From Chloroflexota bacterium (lineage in GTDB: Bacteria > Chloroflexota > Anaerolineae > Aggregatilineales > Phototrophicaceae): 64,000 nt of DNA. The stretch's first letter is position 1; the number at the start of each line of letters is the position of its first letter. Below, in pieces: positions 1 through 8,467 of the stretch. The translations under genes and the position numbers were made by a program. Under the pieces are notes generated by a model. The model was given only the letters and a program-made list of their open reading frames with translations, was not told the DNA's origin and did no database searches. Location of the stretch: the NCBI GenBank assembly GCA_020161935.1, contig JAIUNI010000008.1, positions 1 through 64,000 on the forward strand, given 5' to 3'.

Positions 1-480
1 GGTCGCCGTTGAAGTCTCAGTTGCTGTTGCGGTATCCGTGTAAGTCGCGGTCGGCGTTGCGGTGTCCGTCGCTGTTTCGGTTGGCGTTGCCGTATCCGTA
101 TAAGTGGCTGTCGGTGTAGCGGTGTTCGTCGCCGTCTCAGTTGCCGTTGCAGTCGGCGTATCGGTCGCCGTTGCAGTTGGTATGTCTGTATCGGTCGCGG
201 TCGGCGTTGCAGTGTCCGTTGCTGTATCGGTCGCCGTTGGTGTTGCAGTATCCGTGTAAGTCGCGGTCGGCGTTGCGGTGTCCGTCGCTGTTGCCGTTGG
301 TGTTGCAGTATCCGTGTAAGTCGCGGTCGGCGTTGCAGTGTCCGTATAAGTCGCGGTCGGCGTTGCAGTGTTCGTATAAGTGGCTGTCGGTGTTGCAGTA
401 TCCGTGTAAGTCGCGGTCGCCGTTGCGGTATCTGTGTAAGTCGCGGTCGGTGTAGCGGTGTTCGTTGCTGTCGCGGTTGG
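1..480. repeat. Coding tandem repeat (Thr-rich tail)
   Basis: A low-complexity array inside the SGNH gene. On the plus strand it is built from short units such as GTCGCGGTCGGCGTTGC and GTATCCGTGTAAGTCGC in varied order. Read on the minus strand in the gene frame it encodes T-A-T-P-T-A-T-Y-T-D-type units with Thr at nearly every second residue. Plus-strand reading frames here are only shadows. Such arrays often vary in copy number between strains. Confidence 0.85.
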
Positions 481-1503
481 GGTGAAAGTGCGCGTGGGTG
501 TATGCGATGGAGTGAAAGTAAGCGTTAGCGTAAAAGTACTGGTCGGGGTGGGAGTCGGTGTCGCCACGATGATACCGGAATTGTTCAGCAGTTCATTATC
601 AGTGAAAGGCGTGATCTGTAAACCGTAACCTGTCGAAAGCGCGTTGATAAAGAAGTTCGCCAGCAGCCCCGAACCGACCGTCCCCATATGCCCTACTGAA
701 TCATTGAGCTGTAAATAATGCGGATCATTATTTTTCACAAGTGTGTTGATCGATTCACTACCAACCAACATATTGCCGTTCGGTTGGATGCGCGAGAGTA
801 ACGAACGCCCAAAATTATACAAATCGGCTACGACGATCCCTCTTGAGATAGCCAATGCATTTAAGCGTGTGTTGATCGTCACAATAGCATTGGTGACACG
901 CGCACGCCCCTGCGCGGAGGGGAACGTGGTGATATACGCATACGACTCGCCGGGGTCGGCATAATTCGCGAGCAGAATTTTGGAGTTCCCGGCTGCTTTG
1001 AGTGCATCAACAGCGGTCGTGATGCGGCTGACGATGCTGTTAATCTTCGCATCTAAAGCGGTGCCACCGAGGGATTGGTTATAGACTTGATTGTAGGTAT
1101 CGTTCCAAATGGCGAAATCATTCGTGCCAATGTAGATGACTACGTATTCGACCTGCCCGGCAGCCACCTGCGCCGCCAAGCCGGTATGCTGTCCGCTGGT
1201 TATCATACTTTCGGAGGTGGCCGCAGAACGCGACCAATTGAAGGCATACCCCGAACGACGCGGTTCGTTCCATACGCCCCACACACCCACATCAATACCA
1301 CGTTTATTCACGAGCAGTTCGACCCAATTGAGCGTGGTGGCGGAGTACGGCGTTCCACTCGCACGGTTATCGTTTGAACGGTACTCGTCGGTATTGCTAT
1401 CCCCCAAGAAGCCGATGGCGGGATTGACGGCACGAGTCGCCGAGGGAGCCAACGCCAAAAGTGACATAACCACCAGTGTGATGGTCAGTATACGCCTTGT
1501 CAT
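1..1503 (-). CDS. Secreted SGNH/GDSL hydrolase with Thr/Pro-rich C-terminal tail (3' partial)
   Basis: Reads open from an ATG at 1503 down to base 1, so at least 501 codons are present and the stop lies outside the window. The N-terminus is a signal peptide (MTRRILTITLVV..., Ala-rich end). Next come the SGNH block I with the catalytic Ser (GFLGDSNTDEY), block III (GTNDF) and an Asp/His pair (NDSVGHMGT) near the end of a roughly 310-residue hydrolase domain. The protein then changes abruptly into a Thr/Pro-rich tail (TPTPTPTSTFT, then units such as TATPTATYTDTA) running to the window edge. The family hydrolyses esters, often on polysaccharides or lipids; the substrate here is unknown. The tail looks like an extended cell-surface stalk. 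It is a close paralogue of the gene at 1826-2773, which stops where this tail begins. The two lie in tandem behind an aldo/keto reductase. Confidence 0.85.
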   Translation of the reverse strand, partial: MTRRILTITLVVMSLLALAPSATRAVNPAIGFLGDSNTDEYRSNDNRASGTPYSATTLNWVELLVNKRGIDVGVWGVWNEPRRSGYAFNWSRSAATSESMITSGQHTGLAAQVAAGQVEYVVIYIGTNDFAIWNDTYNQVYNQSLGGTALDAKINSIVSRITTAVDALKAAGNSKILLANYADPGESYAYITTFPSAQGRARVTNAIVTINTRLNALAISRGIVVADLYNFGRSLLSRIQPNGNMLVGSESINTLVKNNDPHYLQLNDSVGHMGTVGSGLLANFFINALSTGYGLQITPFTDNELLNNSGIIVATPTPTPTSTFTLTLTFTPSHTPTRTFTPTATATNTATPTATYTDTATATATYTDTATPTATYTNTATPTATYTDTATPTATYTDTATPTATATDTATPTATYTDTATPTATDTATDTATPTATDTDIPTATATDTPTATATETATNTATPTATYTDTATPTETATDTATPTATYTDTATATETSTAT

Positions 1504-1825
1504 ACAGCACTTCTCGGTATGATGAGGGTCAGGTTATGATGCGTGCCACAGTAATAAAACCAATATAAAGCAGTAATCATGGTCAATGTATGAATGCAAA
1601 AAGATTTGACGTGTAGGCGACACAATACGAGCTAATACCGCCTAGTACGCACTTCAGTATTTGATATTTGATAAAGTAAGGGTAAGCACAATACGGCTGA
1701 GGATTTTATACCATCACATCGAAAATTACAAATATTACTTAAGATATAAGTTTAGATATTCGAGCGATAATTATATTGTAATAATGGGACTAAATGCGCC
1801 TCGTTTTCCGAAAAGCTCACCGCAT
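1504..1825. other. AT-rich intergenic gap
   Basis: About 320 bases between the two SGNH hydrolase genes, clearly AT-richer than the flanks. I see no convincing gene, RNA or terminator. It must hold the ribosome-binding region, and possibly a promoter, of the downstream paralogue. Confidence 0.5.
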
Positions 1826-2773
1826 TTAGGAAGAGGCTGCTATACCGGCATTGGCAAGGATTTCGGCATCGGTAAAGGGTTCAAGGGATAAGCCGTAGTT
1901 TTCGTTCAACACCTTGATAAAGAAGTTTGCCAGCAGCCCTGAACCGACCGTACCGATATGACCAGCGGAGTCATTCAACTGAAGATGGTGCGGCTCATTC
2001 CCTTTGAACAAAGTGTTTATCGACTCGCCCCCAACCACTAAGCTGCCTGTGGCATCAATGCGCGAGACGAGCGTCGAACCGAAGCTGGCGACATCGGCAA
2101 GGACAATCCCACGAGAGGAGGCTAACTCATCGAGGCGGGTGTTAATTTCAGCGATGGCATCGCTCACCCGCTGGCGACCTTTTGATGAAGGGAAGCTGAT
2201 AAAAGCGAGGATTGTTTGACCGGGATCGGGGAAGTTAGCAAGGACAATGTTGGGATCACCAGCAGCTTGGAGGGTATCAACGGCGGTGGTAATACTGTCG
2301 ACGATGGAGTCGATTTTCGCGTCAAGCTGCTTATCGTCCAGCGTACCGTCATAGACTTCCCGGTAGGTGTTATTCCAACTGTTGAAATCATTCGTGCCGA
2401 TCCAGATGACGACGAATTCAACTTCGCCCTCAGCGACTTGTTCAGCGAGGCCGGTATGCTGACCTTCGGCAATCATGCTCTCGGTGGTCGCGCCGGAACG
2501 TGACCAGTTATAGGCGTAACCGGAACGGCGGGGTTCGCCCCATTCACCCCACTCGCCCGCATCCAAACTGCGATGGTTAATAAGGAGTTCCGCCCAGCTT
2601 AAGGTTGTATCGGCATAAGGTGTGTTGGCCGCACGATTATCGTTCGAGCGATACTCGTCAGTGTTGCTATCCCCCAAGAAACCGATAGTCGGATTGACGG
2701 CGCGAGCCGGTGCAGGGGCGAAAGCTAGTAACAGGGCTACAGCGATCAGGGTCAGCGGGGTGCATTTCATCAT
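1826..2773 (-). CDS. Secreted SGNH/GDSL hydrolase
   Basis: A 315-residue protein with a signal peptide (hydrophobic core ILIAVALLLAFA-type region, residues 7-20, cleavage probably after the ARA at 23-25). The SGNH blocks are present: GDS with catalytic Ser36, GTND with Asn128, and Asp268/His272 (NDSAGH). The expected fold is an alpha/beta SGNH esterase acting outside the membrane; substrate unknown. Start chosen at the first of two adjacent ATGs, preceded by GAGGAG. It lies 33 bases after the aldo/keto reductase and is probably co-transcribed with it. Sequence similarity to the neighbouring gene (1-1503) is obvious over the whole hydrolase domain, but this copy ends in PFTDAEILANAG and lacks the Thr-rich stalk. 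Confidence 0.9.
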   Translation of the reverse strand: MMKCTPLTLIAVALLLAFAPAPARAVNPTIGFLGDSNTDEYRSNDNRAANTPYADTTLSWAELLINHRSLDAGEWGEWGEPRRSGYAYNWSRSGATTESMIAEGQHTGLAEQVAEGEVEFVVIWIGTNDFNSWNNTYREVYDGTLDDKQLDAKIDSIVDSITTAVDTLQAAGDPNIVLANFPDPGQTILAFISFPSSKGRQRVSDAIAEINTRLDELASSRGIVLADVASFGSTLVSRIDATGSLVVGGESINTLFKGNEPHHLQLNDSAGHIGTVGSGLLANFFIKVLNENYGLSLEPFTDAEILANAGIAASS

Positions 2774-2806
2774 CGGAACTCTCCTCAGAAACGATGGGCA
2801 TGAAAC

Positions 2807-3808
2807 TTAATAAATACGGGCTTTCATCCAATCGTTACTATTATGGAAATCCGCGACCACATTACCGGGGTGAACCAAGTTATCGAGCAGTTCACGGTCG
2901 GCAGCGTCGAAGCGCTTATCGGCAATCGCCAGCGCGTCTTCCAAGTGCGCCATCGTGCGCGGGCCGAGGATGGGCGAGGTGATACCGGGTTGATCTTTAC
3001 ACCAGAGCAGCGCAAATTGAGAAGCGGTCATCCCACGTTCTTGAGCGAGTTTGTGCATCTCTTGGGCAACTGTTACCCCGCGTTCGGACACGCGATCTTG
3101 AAATGAAGCCCCAACCCGTTGGGCGCGGGAGCCTTCGGGGAACTGGTTGGTTGCGCCGTAACGACCGGCGAGGATGCCACCGGCAAGGGGCGACCACGGG
3201 AGAATAGCGATTCCGTACTTCTGGCAGAGGGGAACGAGTTCGTTTTCGATACGACGGTCGAGCAGGTTATAGGGCGGCTGCTCACTGATATAGCGCACGA
3301 GGCTGTACTGTTCACTGGTCGCCAGCCCTTCCATGACCATCCACGCGGGGAAGGTGGAGCTGCCGATATAGCGAACCTTGCCTGCCCGAACGAGGTCATC
3401 CAGTGCGCGGAGGGTTTCATCCTGCGGGATGGTGGCCGAGGGGCGGTGAAGTTGGTAAAGGTCGATGTGGTCGGTTTGCAGGCGGCGAAGGGAGTCCTCG
3501 CAGGCTTTGATGATGTGATAACGGGAGATGCCCTTATCATTCTGGCCTTCGCCCATGACCCCGTTGACTTTGGTGGCGAGGACGATGGCTTCACGCTTGC
3601 CATTGGCTTTGAGCGCTTTACCGAGGACGACTTCACTTTGCCCACCATTATAAACGTTGGCGGTGTCGATAAAGTTGATGCCCGCGTCTAAGGCACGGTC
3701 GATCATGGCGATGGAGTCCGCCTCGTTGGTAACACCCCCAAAGTTCATAACCCCTAAACACAGGCTCGAAACCATTACGCCTGTACGTCCCAGCGGTCGG
3801 TATTCCAT
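2807..3808 (-). CDS. Aldo/keto reductase
   Basis: A 333-residue cytoplasmic NADPH-dependent oxidoreductase of the aldo/keto reductase superfamily. The catalytic tetrad is visible: Asp48, Tyr53 (TANVYNGGQSE), Lys80 (LATKVNG) and His121 (YQLHRP). The N-terminal MEYRPLGRTG and the C-terminal SPILGPRT cofactor segment are typical of the YajO/Tas-like bacterial branch. An unusually strong ribosome-binding site (AGGAGGTGA) precedes the ATG. It is the first gene of a likely three-gene minus-strand unit with the SGNH hydrolases. The substrate cannot be told from sequence. Confidence 0.92.
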   Translation of the reverse strand: MEYRPLGRTGVMVSSLCLGVMNFGGVTNEADSIAMIDRALDAGINFIDTANVYNGGQSEVVLGKALKANGKREAIVLATKVNGVMGEGQNDKGISRYHIIKACEDSLRRLQTDHIDLYQLHRPSATIPQDETLRALDDLVRAGKVRYIGSSTFPAWMVMEGLATSEQYSLVRYISEQPPYNLLDRRIENELVPLCQKYGIAILPWSPLAGGILAGRYGATNQFPEGSRAQRVGASFQDRVSERGVTVAQEMHKLAQERGMTASQFALLWCKDQPGITSPILGPRTMAHLEDALAIADKRFDAADRELLDNLVHPGNVVADFHNSNDWMKARIY

Positions 3809-3955
3809 AAGTCACCTCCTTGTTTTTGTTCGTGCGCCCCAACTCTATCTTAGCGCTTCATACGAGTTGCGCTAGTCGAACTGGCGGAAGTTACTTCCAA
3901 GTCAACGTATGATAAATGCCATCCAGAGACATGACAATCATCATACTGAATTTTA

Positions 3956-3983
3956 TTCATTAACTTAGAATATGCGCTATGAT
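3956..3983 (+). promoter_or_regulatory. Possible promoter of the chemosensory operon
   Basis: TTCATT and TATGAT separated by 16 bases, about 110 bases before the CheY-like ATG. The match is modest and the whole 3809-4094 gap is AT-rich, so this is only a candidate. Confidence 0.3.
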
Positions 3984-4094
3984 AAAAATATCACACGAAT
4001 CAATTTTCAATCCATTCATCCATTCGGGTATTCGATACGTTTGCAAGTAGCATGTTCCTAGTCAATTGCCCGCTTAGTTTTGTAAGGAAGTAAA

Positions 4095-4484
4095 ATGACA
4101 AATCCGTTGATCGTTGTTGTGGAAGACAGCCCAACCCAATCACAAGCGATTGGATTTTACCTGAACCAGTACGGAATTGACGTTCTCATTCGCGAGGACG
4201 GCCCACAAGGGATCGCAGCTATTCAGGAGTATCAACCGATTGCCGTCATACTTGATGTCAATTTGCCAACAATGAACGGTTTTCAGATCGCCCGCCACCT
4301 GAAGCGCCATCCGTCCACCTCTCACATTCCAGTCATCATGCTGACCCGACTTGAGGATACCGACCACATGGTTGCAGGTCTTAACAGTGGTGCTGATTAT
4401 TACATCCGCAAAGGCCCGGCGGCAGAAGAAGAAATCTGGAAAACCCTCTGCGGGTTCGGAATCATCGACTGGTCACGACGATAG
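4095..4484 (+). CDS. Single-domain response regulator (CheY-like)
   Basis: A 129-residue receiver domain with no output domain. Conserved residues are present: acidic pair Glu10/Asp11 (VVEDSP), phospho-acceptor Asp54 (ILDVNLP), Thr84 (VIMLTR) and Lys106 (YIRKG). ATG preceded by AAGGAAG. First gene of the chemosensory operon (4095-12308). It is the only stand-alone receiver there and so the likely phosphorylated output or phosphate sink of the CheA at 8468. There are no flagellar genes in the window, so a flagellar-motor role is not supported. Confidence 0.92.
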   Translation: MTNPLIVVVEDSPTQSQAIGFYLNQYGIDVLIREDGPQGIAAIQEYQPIAVILDVNLPTMNGFQIARHLKRHPSTSHIPVIMLTRLEDTDHMVAGLNSGADYYIRKGPAAEEEIWKTLCGFGIIDWSRR

Positions 4485-4532
4485 GCACTCCGATTGACAG
4501 CGCATTTGAGTTCATTTTTACTGAGGTAGTAA

Positions 4533-5960
4533 GTGGAAAGTCGTATCGTTTCATCTGTCCCGGTTTTTCACAGCTTTTTGCTAGAGCTTATTGAAGCGCG
4601 TCTGGCAATCGGCCTCAATGACCATTCAAAAACAGATATTATGCGGGTGGCTGAGGAACTGCGGACGGCTGGAATCATTGCGGGGGTACAAGACCTGTGT
4701 GATCAACTTGCGAATCAGGAGATTACGCATCCGCTGTGGCAGCGTGTCATTCAAGTCGCGACGATTGGTGAAACCTATTTCTTCCGCGACCGCAGCCAGA
4801 TGGATGTCCTCAAGCATTCTACCCTCCCGCATTTAATCCAGAATCGACAAGATACCGGATTGAAGCGATTACGAATCTGGAGTGCTGGCTGCTCGACAGG
4901 CGAGGAACCTTATTCCATCGCCATCATGTTGCGCGACCTTGTACCTGATATAAAAAACTGGGATATTCACATCCTCGCAACTGACCTCAACAAGAACTAC
5001 CTCGAACGGGCAAAACGGGGTTTATACCGCTCATGGTCATTTCGCTCCGAAACACCTCCAACCTGCCAGCAGCAGTGGTTTGTTAAAGCCGAAGGCGGCT
5101 ACCAGATTGATGTATCTATCCGCGAAATGGTGACGTTTGCACCGCTCAATCTGGCAGATGAAATGTACACCGTCTTCAACCATCCCGTGATGCAGATGGA
5201 TATTATTCTGTGCCGGAATGTACTCATCTACTTTGACAGGTTTACGGTCAGCAACATTATCAAACGATTTCACGGCGCTTTAAATGAAACGGGTTGGTTG
5301 GTGCTGGGGCATTCAGAGTCTTCGCACATGACCAGCCAACCCTTTCAAGTCCATAATTTTGATGGGGCAGTCCATTACCAAAAGCAGCGCCCCCCGGAAT
5401 GCCCCACACGGGCAACCACACCCGTGATGAACAATGAGCCGGTTTCCAAACCCCGGCTGCTGGCCGCGCGTCTTGCTCAGAAGCATGATCCGGTTGTTCC
5501 AGCAGCGGAAAGGGTAACTGCACCGTCAAGGGTTCCTACAGATAAGCTCGACCCGTGGACATTGGCACACTATGCCGCAAATCGTGAAGACTGGGAAGAG
5601 GCGCTGCATTGGCTCAATGAAGCCGAGCAGGAAAACGTCATGCGCCCTGAAATACATTATCTGCGAGGTGTAATTGAGCTTCAACGAGACGAAATTGAAA
5701 AATCGTTAATGTCGCTGCGGCGAGCGATTTACTGCAAGAATGATTTCGTATTAGCGCATTTCACAGTCGGCGAAATCTTCGAAAAACTGGGACACCTCAA
5801 AAAAGCCGCCAGCCATTGGACACATGCTCATCAAATTCTCGATTGCTTGTCCCCCGATCAATTCATTGAGCATAGTGACAAGTTAACGGTCGAGATGCTG
5901 AAAACGGTGCTTGAATATCGACTGGAGAATCTATCCGCAGCTCCGCAAAGGCATTTATGA
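4533..5960 (+). CDS. cheR: CheR methyltransferase with C-terminal TPR region
   Basis: S-adenosylmethionine-dependent methyltransferase that methylates glutamates on chemoreceptors. 475 residues against about 275 for a minimal CheR. An N-terminal CheR helical domain (to about 80) ends in ATIGETYFFRD. The SAM-binding motif is WSAGCSTGEEPYS (about 115-130) and CRNVLIYF follows. Residues about 340-460 form helical repeats of TPR type (LAHYAANREDWEEAL, EIHYLRGVIEL). GTG start at 4533 after TGAGGT. The stop overlaps the next start as ATGA, showing translational coupling. The TPR extension recalls WspC-type CheR proteins. Confidence 0.93.
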   Translation: MESRIVSSVPVFHSFLLELIEARLAIGLNDHSKTDIMRVAEELRTAGIIAGVQDLCDQLANQEITHPLWQRVIQVATIGETYFFRDRSQMDVLKHSTLPHLIQNRQDTGLKRLRIWSAGCSTGEEPYSIAIMLRDLVPDIKNWDIHILATDLNKNYLERAKRGLYRSWSFRSETPPTCQQQWFVKAEGGYQIDVSIREMVTFAPLNLADEMYTVFNHPVMQMDIILCRNVLIYFDRFTVSNIIKRFHGALNETGWLVLGHSESSHMTSQPFQVHNFDGAVHYQKQRPPECPTRATTPVMNNEPVSKPRLLAARLAQKHDPVVPAAERVTAPSRVPTDKLDPWTLAHYAANREDWEEALHWLNEAEQENVMRPEIHYLRGVIELQRDEIEKSLMSLRRAIYCKNDFVLAHFTVGEIFEKLGHLKKAASHWTHAHQILDCLSPDQFIEHSDKLTVEMLKTVLEYRLENLSAAPQRHL

Positions 5961-6493
5961 TGAATATTCAAGACCTCTTTTCAGGCGAAGAACTGAAGCT
6001 GCTACAACTGCGTGCGGAACGTGTCGGCATCCCGATGCATGAAGACGATAAGTTAGGGCGCATATCGGTACTGACAACCGCTATCAACAAAGAACGCTTT
6101 GCGATCCCAATCGACTCCATTACATCGGTATATGACGATGTACTCATTATTCCCATTCCCGGCGTACCGGGGTTTATAGCCGGAATCACGAATGTTCGGG
6201 GACATATTATTTCAGTCCTGAATTTAGGTTCTGTACTGGGGTTGAAAACCGAAACGATCCTGCACGGTGCGATGCTTGTGACAGAGACTCAGAACGGGAG
6301 CATCGGTTTATGTGTCGAAGCGGTTGGTGAGGCGGTTGAGTTACCGCTGAATCAGATGAACCCCACGCCAACCAACCTCAATTTAGATCATCCTGAATAT
6401 TTTCAGGGCATTTTTCTGGATGGTACGGCCTTACTTCATATTCATGCCATTTTAGCTGATCCTCGCTTGATTGTTGATGATTCAGCTCTGTAG
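5957..6493 (+). CDS. cheW: CheW-like coupling protein
   Basis: 178-residue CheW-domain protein that links receptors to CheA at the membrane array. Typical CheW segments are seen: FAIPIDSITSVY, IPIPGVPGFIAGITNVRGHIISVLNL and IGLCVEAVGEAVELP. About 35 extra residues precede the domain. The ATG overlaps the cheR stop by four bases. One of two CheW genes in the operon; the other is at 11856. Confidence 0.92.
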   Translation: MMNIQDLFSGEELKLLQLRAERVGIPMHEDDKLGRISVLTTAINKERFAIPIDSITSVYDDVLIIPIPGVPGFIAGITNVRGHIISVLNLGSVLGLKTETILHGAMLVTETQNGSIGLCVEAVGEAVELPLNQMNPTPTNLNLDHPEYFQGIFLDGTALLHIHAILADPRLIVDDSAL

Positions 6494-6617
6494 ATAATGC
6501 ATACACGATAGATGTTTTTCAAAGCAGCAACCGGTCAAGATTCCACCAAAGTGATTTGGCGATTGCACTTGGTCAGTGGAACAGCTTCCGAAGTTAGAAT
6601 TGCCCACAGGTAATATC

Positions 6618-8453
6618 ATGTTCAAGAACACCAGCATTCGTATCCGGCTCCTTTTCGGCTCACTTCTGTTCATTGTTGGGCTTATTTGCATCAGCCTATT
6701 AGGGCTTTTGCAACTCAACATCATCGAAAAGAAAGTGGCCGTTATCGTCAATCAAGAAATCCCCCAGTATGTGGCGATTAATCAAGCCTATAAAAGCATA
6801 CTAGAGTTGGAAATTATCATTCGCAATCACATCATCACCCCTTACGACTCATCGACTGAACGCTTTCAGAAGACAATCGCCGATAAAAGAGTTGAAATTG
6901 ATGCGCTGTTATCCCTCGTTTCGATCAACCTTGATCCCAATGATGAGGCTGATACGTTCAACCAATTTGTGAAGGCTTGGCAAGATTATCAAACGCTGCA
7001 AGATCGAGCAATCGAGATGGCAATTTCTAATCGAAATCCAGAAGCAATGGGGGTTATCAATGGTGATGGGCTAATACTCTTTAACCAGATAAACGGCCTG
7101 TACAAAGCGATGGGTGACAAGCAGATTGAACATGCCACCCGACAGGCTACTGAAATCAATAATCTGGTATACAACATTGTCCCCTTCCTGTCACTCCTTA
7201 TTGGTGTTGCCGCCATCATCATTGTTGGCACGTTTAGTACGTGGACAATACGCGGCATCATCAAACCGCTGACTACACTCCTGAGTACGACACAGAAAGT
7301 CAGCAGCGGCGACCTTACGCAACGCGCCGCGATTATGAGTCATAATGAAATTGGGACACTGGCTGAAAACTTCAACCATATGATTGATAACCTGCAACAG
7401 ATGGTGGAAATGGAAACACGCGCCAAGACCGGCCTGCAAAACACGATTTCAACCTACATGAACTTTGTGCAGAAGGTCGCATCCGGCGATTTGCGTACAC
7501 GACTTGACCCACATGGAGCGATAGGGGTTGGTGAGGTTGATACCGACCTGCAACAGCTCGGCCAGAACCTGAATGATATGGTTGACAGCCTGAGCGATAT
7601 TACCCAGAAAATTCGTGAAAGCGCCTCCGGTGTGGCAGCGTCAGCCGCCGAAATTTTCGCGATGTCGAACCAGCAGATCGCAAGCGCCACCGAGCAACAC
7701 GCCGCCGTTGCCGAAACCGTGGCAACAGTTGAACAAATCCGTATCACAGTAGTCCAATCGTCAGAACGCGCACAAGCGGTTGCACAGACGGCTCGCCAAT
7801 CATTGAACGTGTCCCACAGTGGACAGCAAGCCGTGGCAGATACGGTGCATGGCATGGAAATGGTGCGGCAGCGCGTCGAAAGCATTGCCCAGAATATTCT
7901 TGCCCTCTCGGAACGTACCCAGCAGATTGGTGAAATTATCGCGACCGTCAATGAAATTGCCGACCAATCCAAATTATTGGCCCTCAATGCCAGCATTGAA
8001 GCGGCGCGCGCCGGAGAAGATGGCAAAGGGTTTGCGGTCGTGGCGATGGAAGTGCGCCAGTTGGCGGAACAGTCGCGTGAAGCAACCGCCCGTGTACGGG
8101 ACATCCTCAGCGAGATTCAACAGGCGACGAATACGGCTGTCATGGTCACGGAGCAAGGGAACAAAGGTGCCGAGCAAGGCATGATCCTCGCCGAAGAAGC
8201 CGGGAAAGCGATTAGCCAGCTTGCTGAAATTATCGAGGAAGCGGCACAAGCAGCAACGCAGATCGCAGCCAGTTCATCGCAGCAAAGCAATGGCATGAAC
8301 CAATTAGCGACAGCGATGACACAAATCGAGCAGGCAACCCGTCAAACAGCAACCAGCACGATCCAAACCGAGAAAAGTACGCGAGACTTGAATGAAATGG
8401 CACGGCTGATGCAGGATGCTGCCGCACGTTACAAAATTGCTGATGCCGTTTAG
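6618..8453 (+). CDS. Methyl-accepting chemotaxis protein
   Basis: A 611-residue transmembrane chemoreceptor. TM1 spans about 8-36. A roughly 150-residue periplasmic helical domain of four-helix-bundle type follows, then TM2 at about 186-212 (PFLSLLIGVAAIIIVG). Next are a HAMP domain, a second HAMP-like module (FVQKVASGDLRTRL) and the long cytoplasmic signalling coiled coil with the conserved hairpin tip (SKLLALNASIEAARAGEDGK). No CheR-binding pentapeptide is seen at the C-terminus. I chose the ATG at 6618 (AGGTAA upstream) over a GTG at 6576, which would add 14 residues before the first membrane helix. The ligand is unknown. Confidence 0.93.
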   Translation: MFKNTSIRIRLLFGSLLFIVGLICISLLGLLQLNIIEKKVAVIVNQEIPQYVAINQAYKSILELEIIIRNHIITPYDSSTERFQKTIADKRVEIDALLSLVSINLDPNDEADTFNQFVKAWQDYQTLQDRAIEMAISNRNPEAMGVINGDGLILFNQINGLYKAMGDKQIEHATRQATEINNLVYNIVPFLSLLIGVAAIIIVGTFSTWTIRGIIKPLTTLLSTTQKVSSGDLTQRAAIMSHNEIGTLAENFNHMIDNLQQMVEMETRAKTGLQNTISTYMNFVQKVASGDLRTRLDPHGAIGVGEVDTDLQQLGQNLNDMVDSLSDITQKIRESASGVAASAAEIFAMSNQQIASATEQHAAVAETVATVEQIRITVVQSSERAQAVAQTARQSLNVSHSGQQAVADTVHGMEMVRQRVESIAQNILALSERTQQIGEIIATVNEIADQSKLLALNASIEAARAGEDGKGFAVVAMEVRQLAEQSREATARVRDILSEIQQATNTAVMVTEQGNKGAEQGMILAEEAGKAISQLAEIIEEAAQAATQIAASSSQQSNGMNQLATAMTQIEQATRQTATSTIQTEKSTRDLNEMARLMQDAAARYKIADAV

Positions 8454-8467
8454 TAAGGATGCGACGC

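Noticed and set aside
141..455. Plus-strand 104-codon reading frame with SRSALQCP repeats
   Set aside because: It is the antisense shadow of the Thr-rich tail of the minus-strand SGNH gene.
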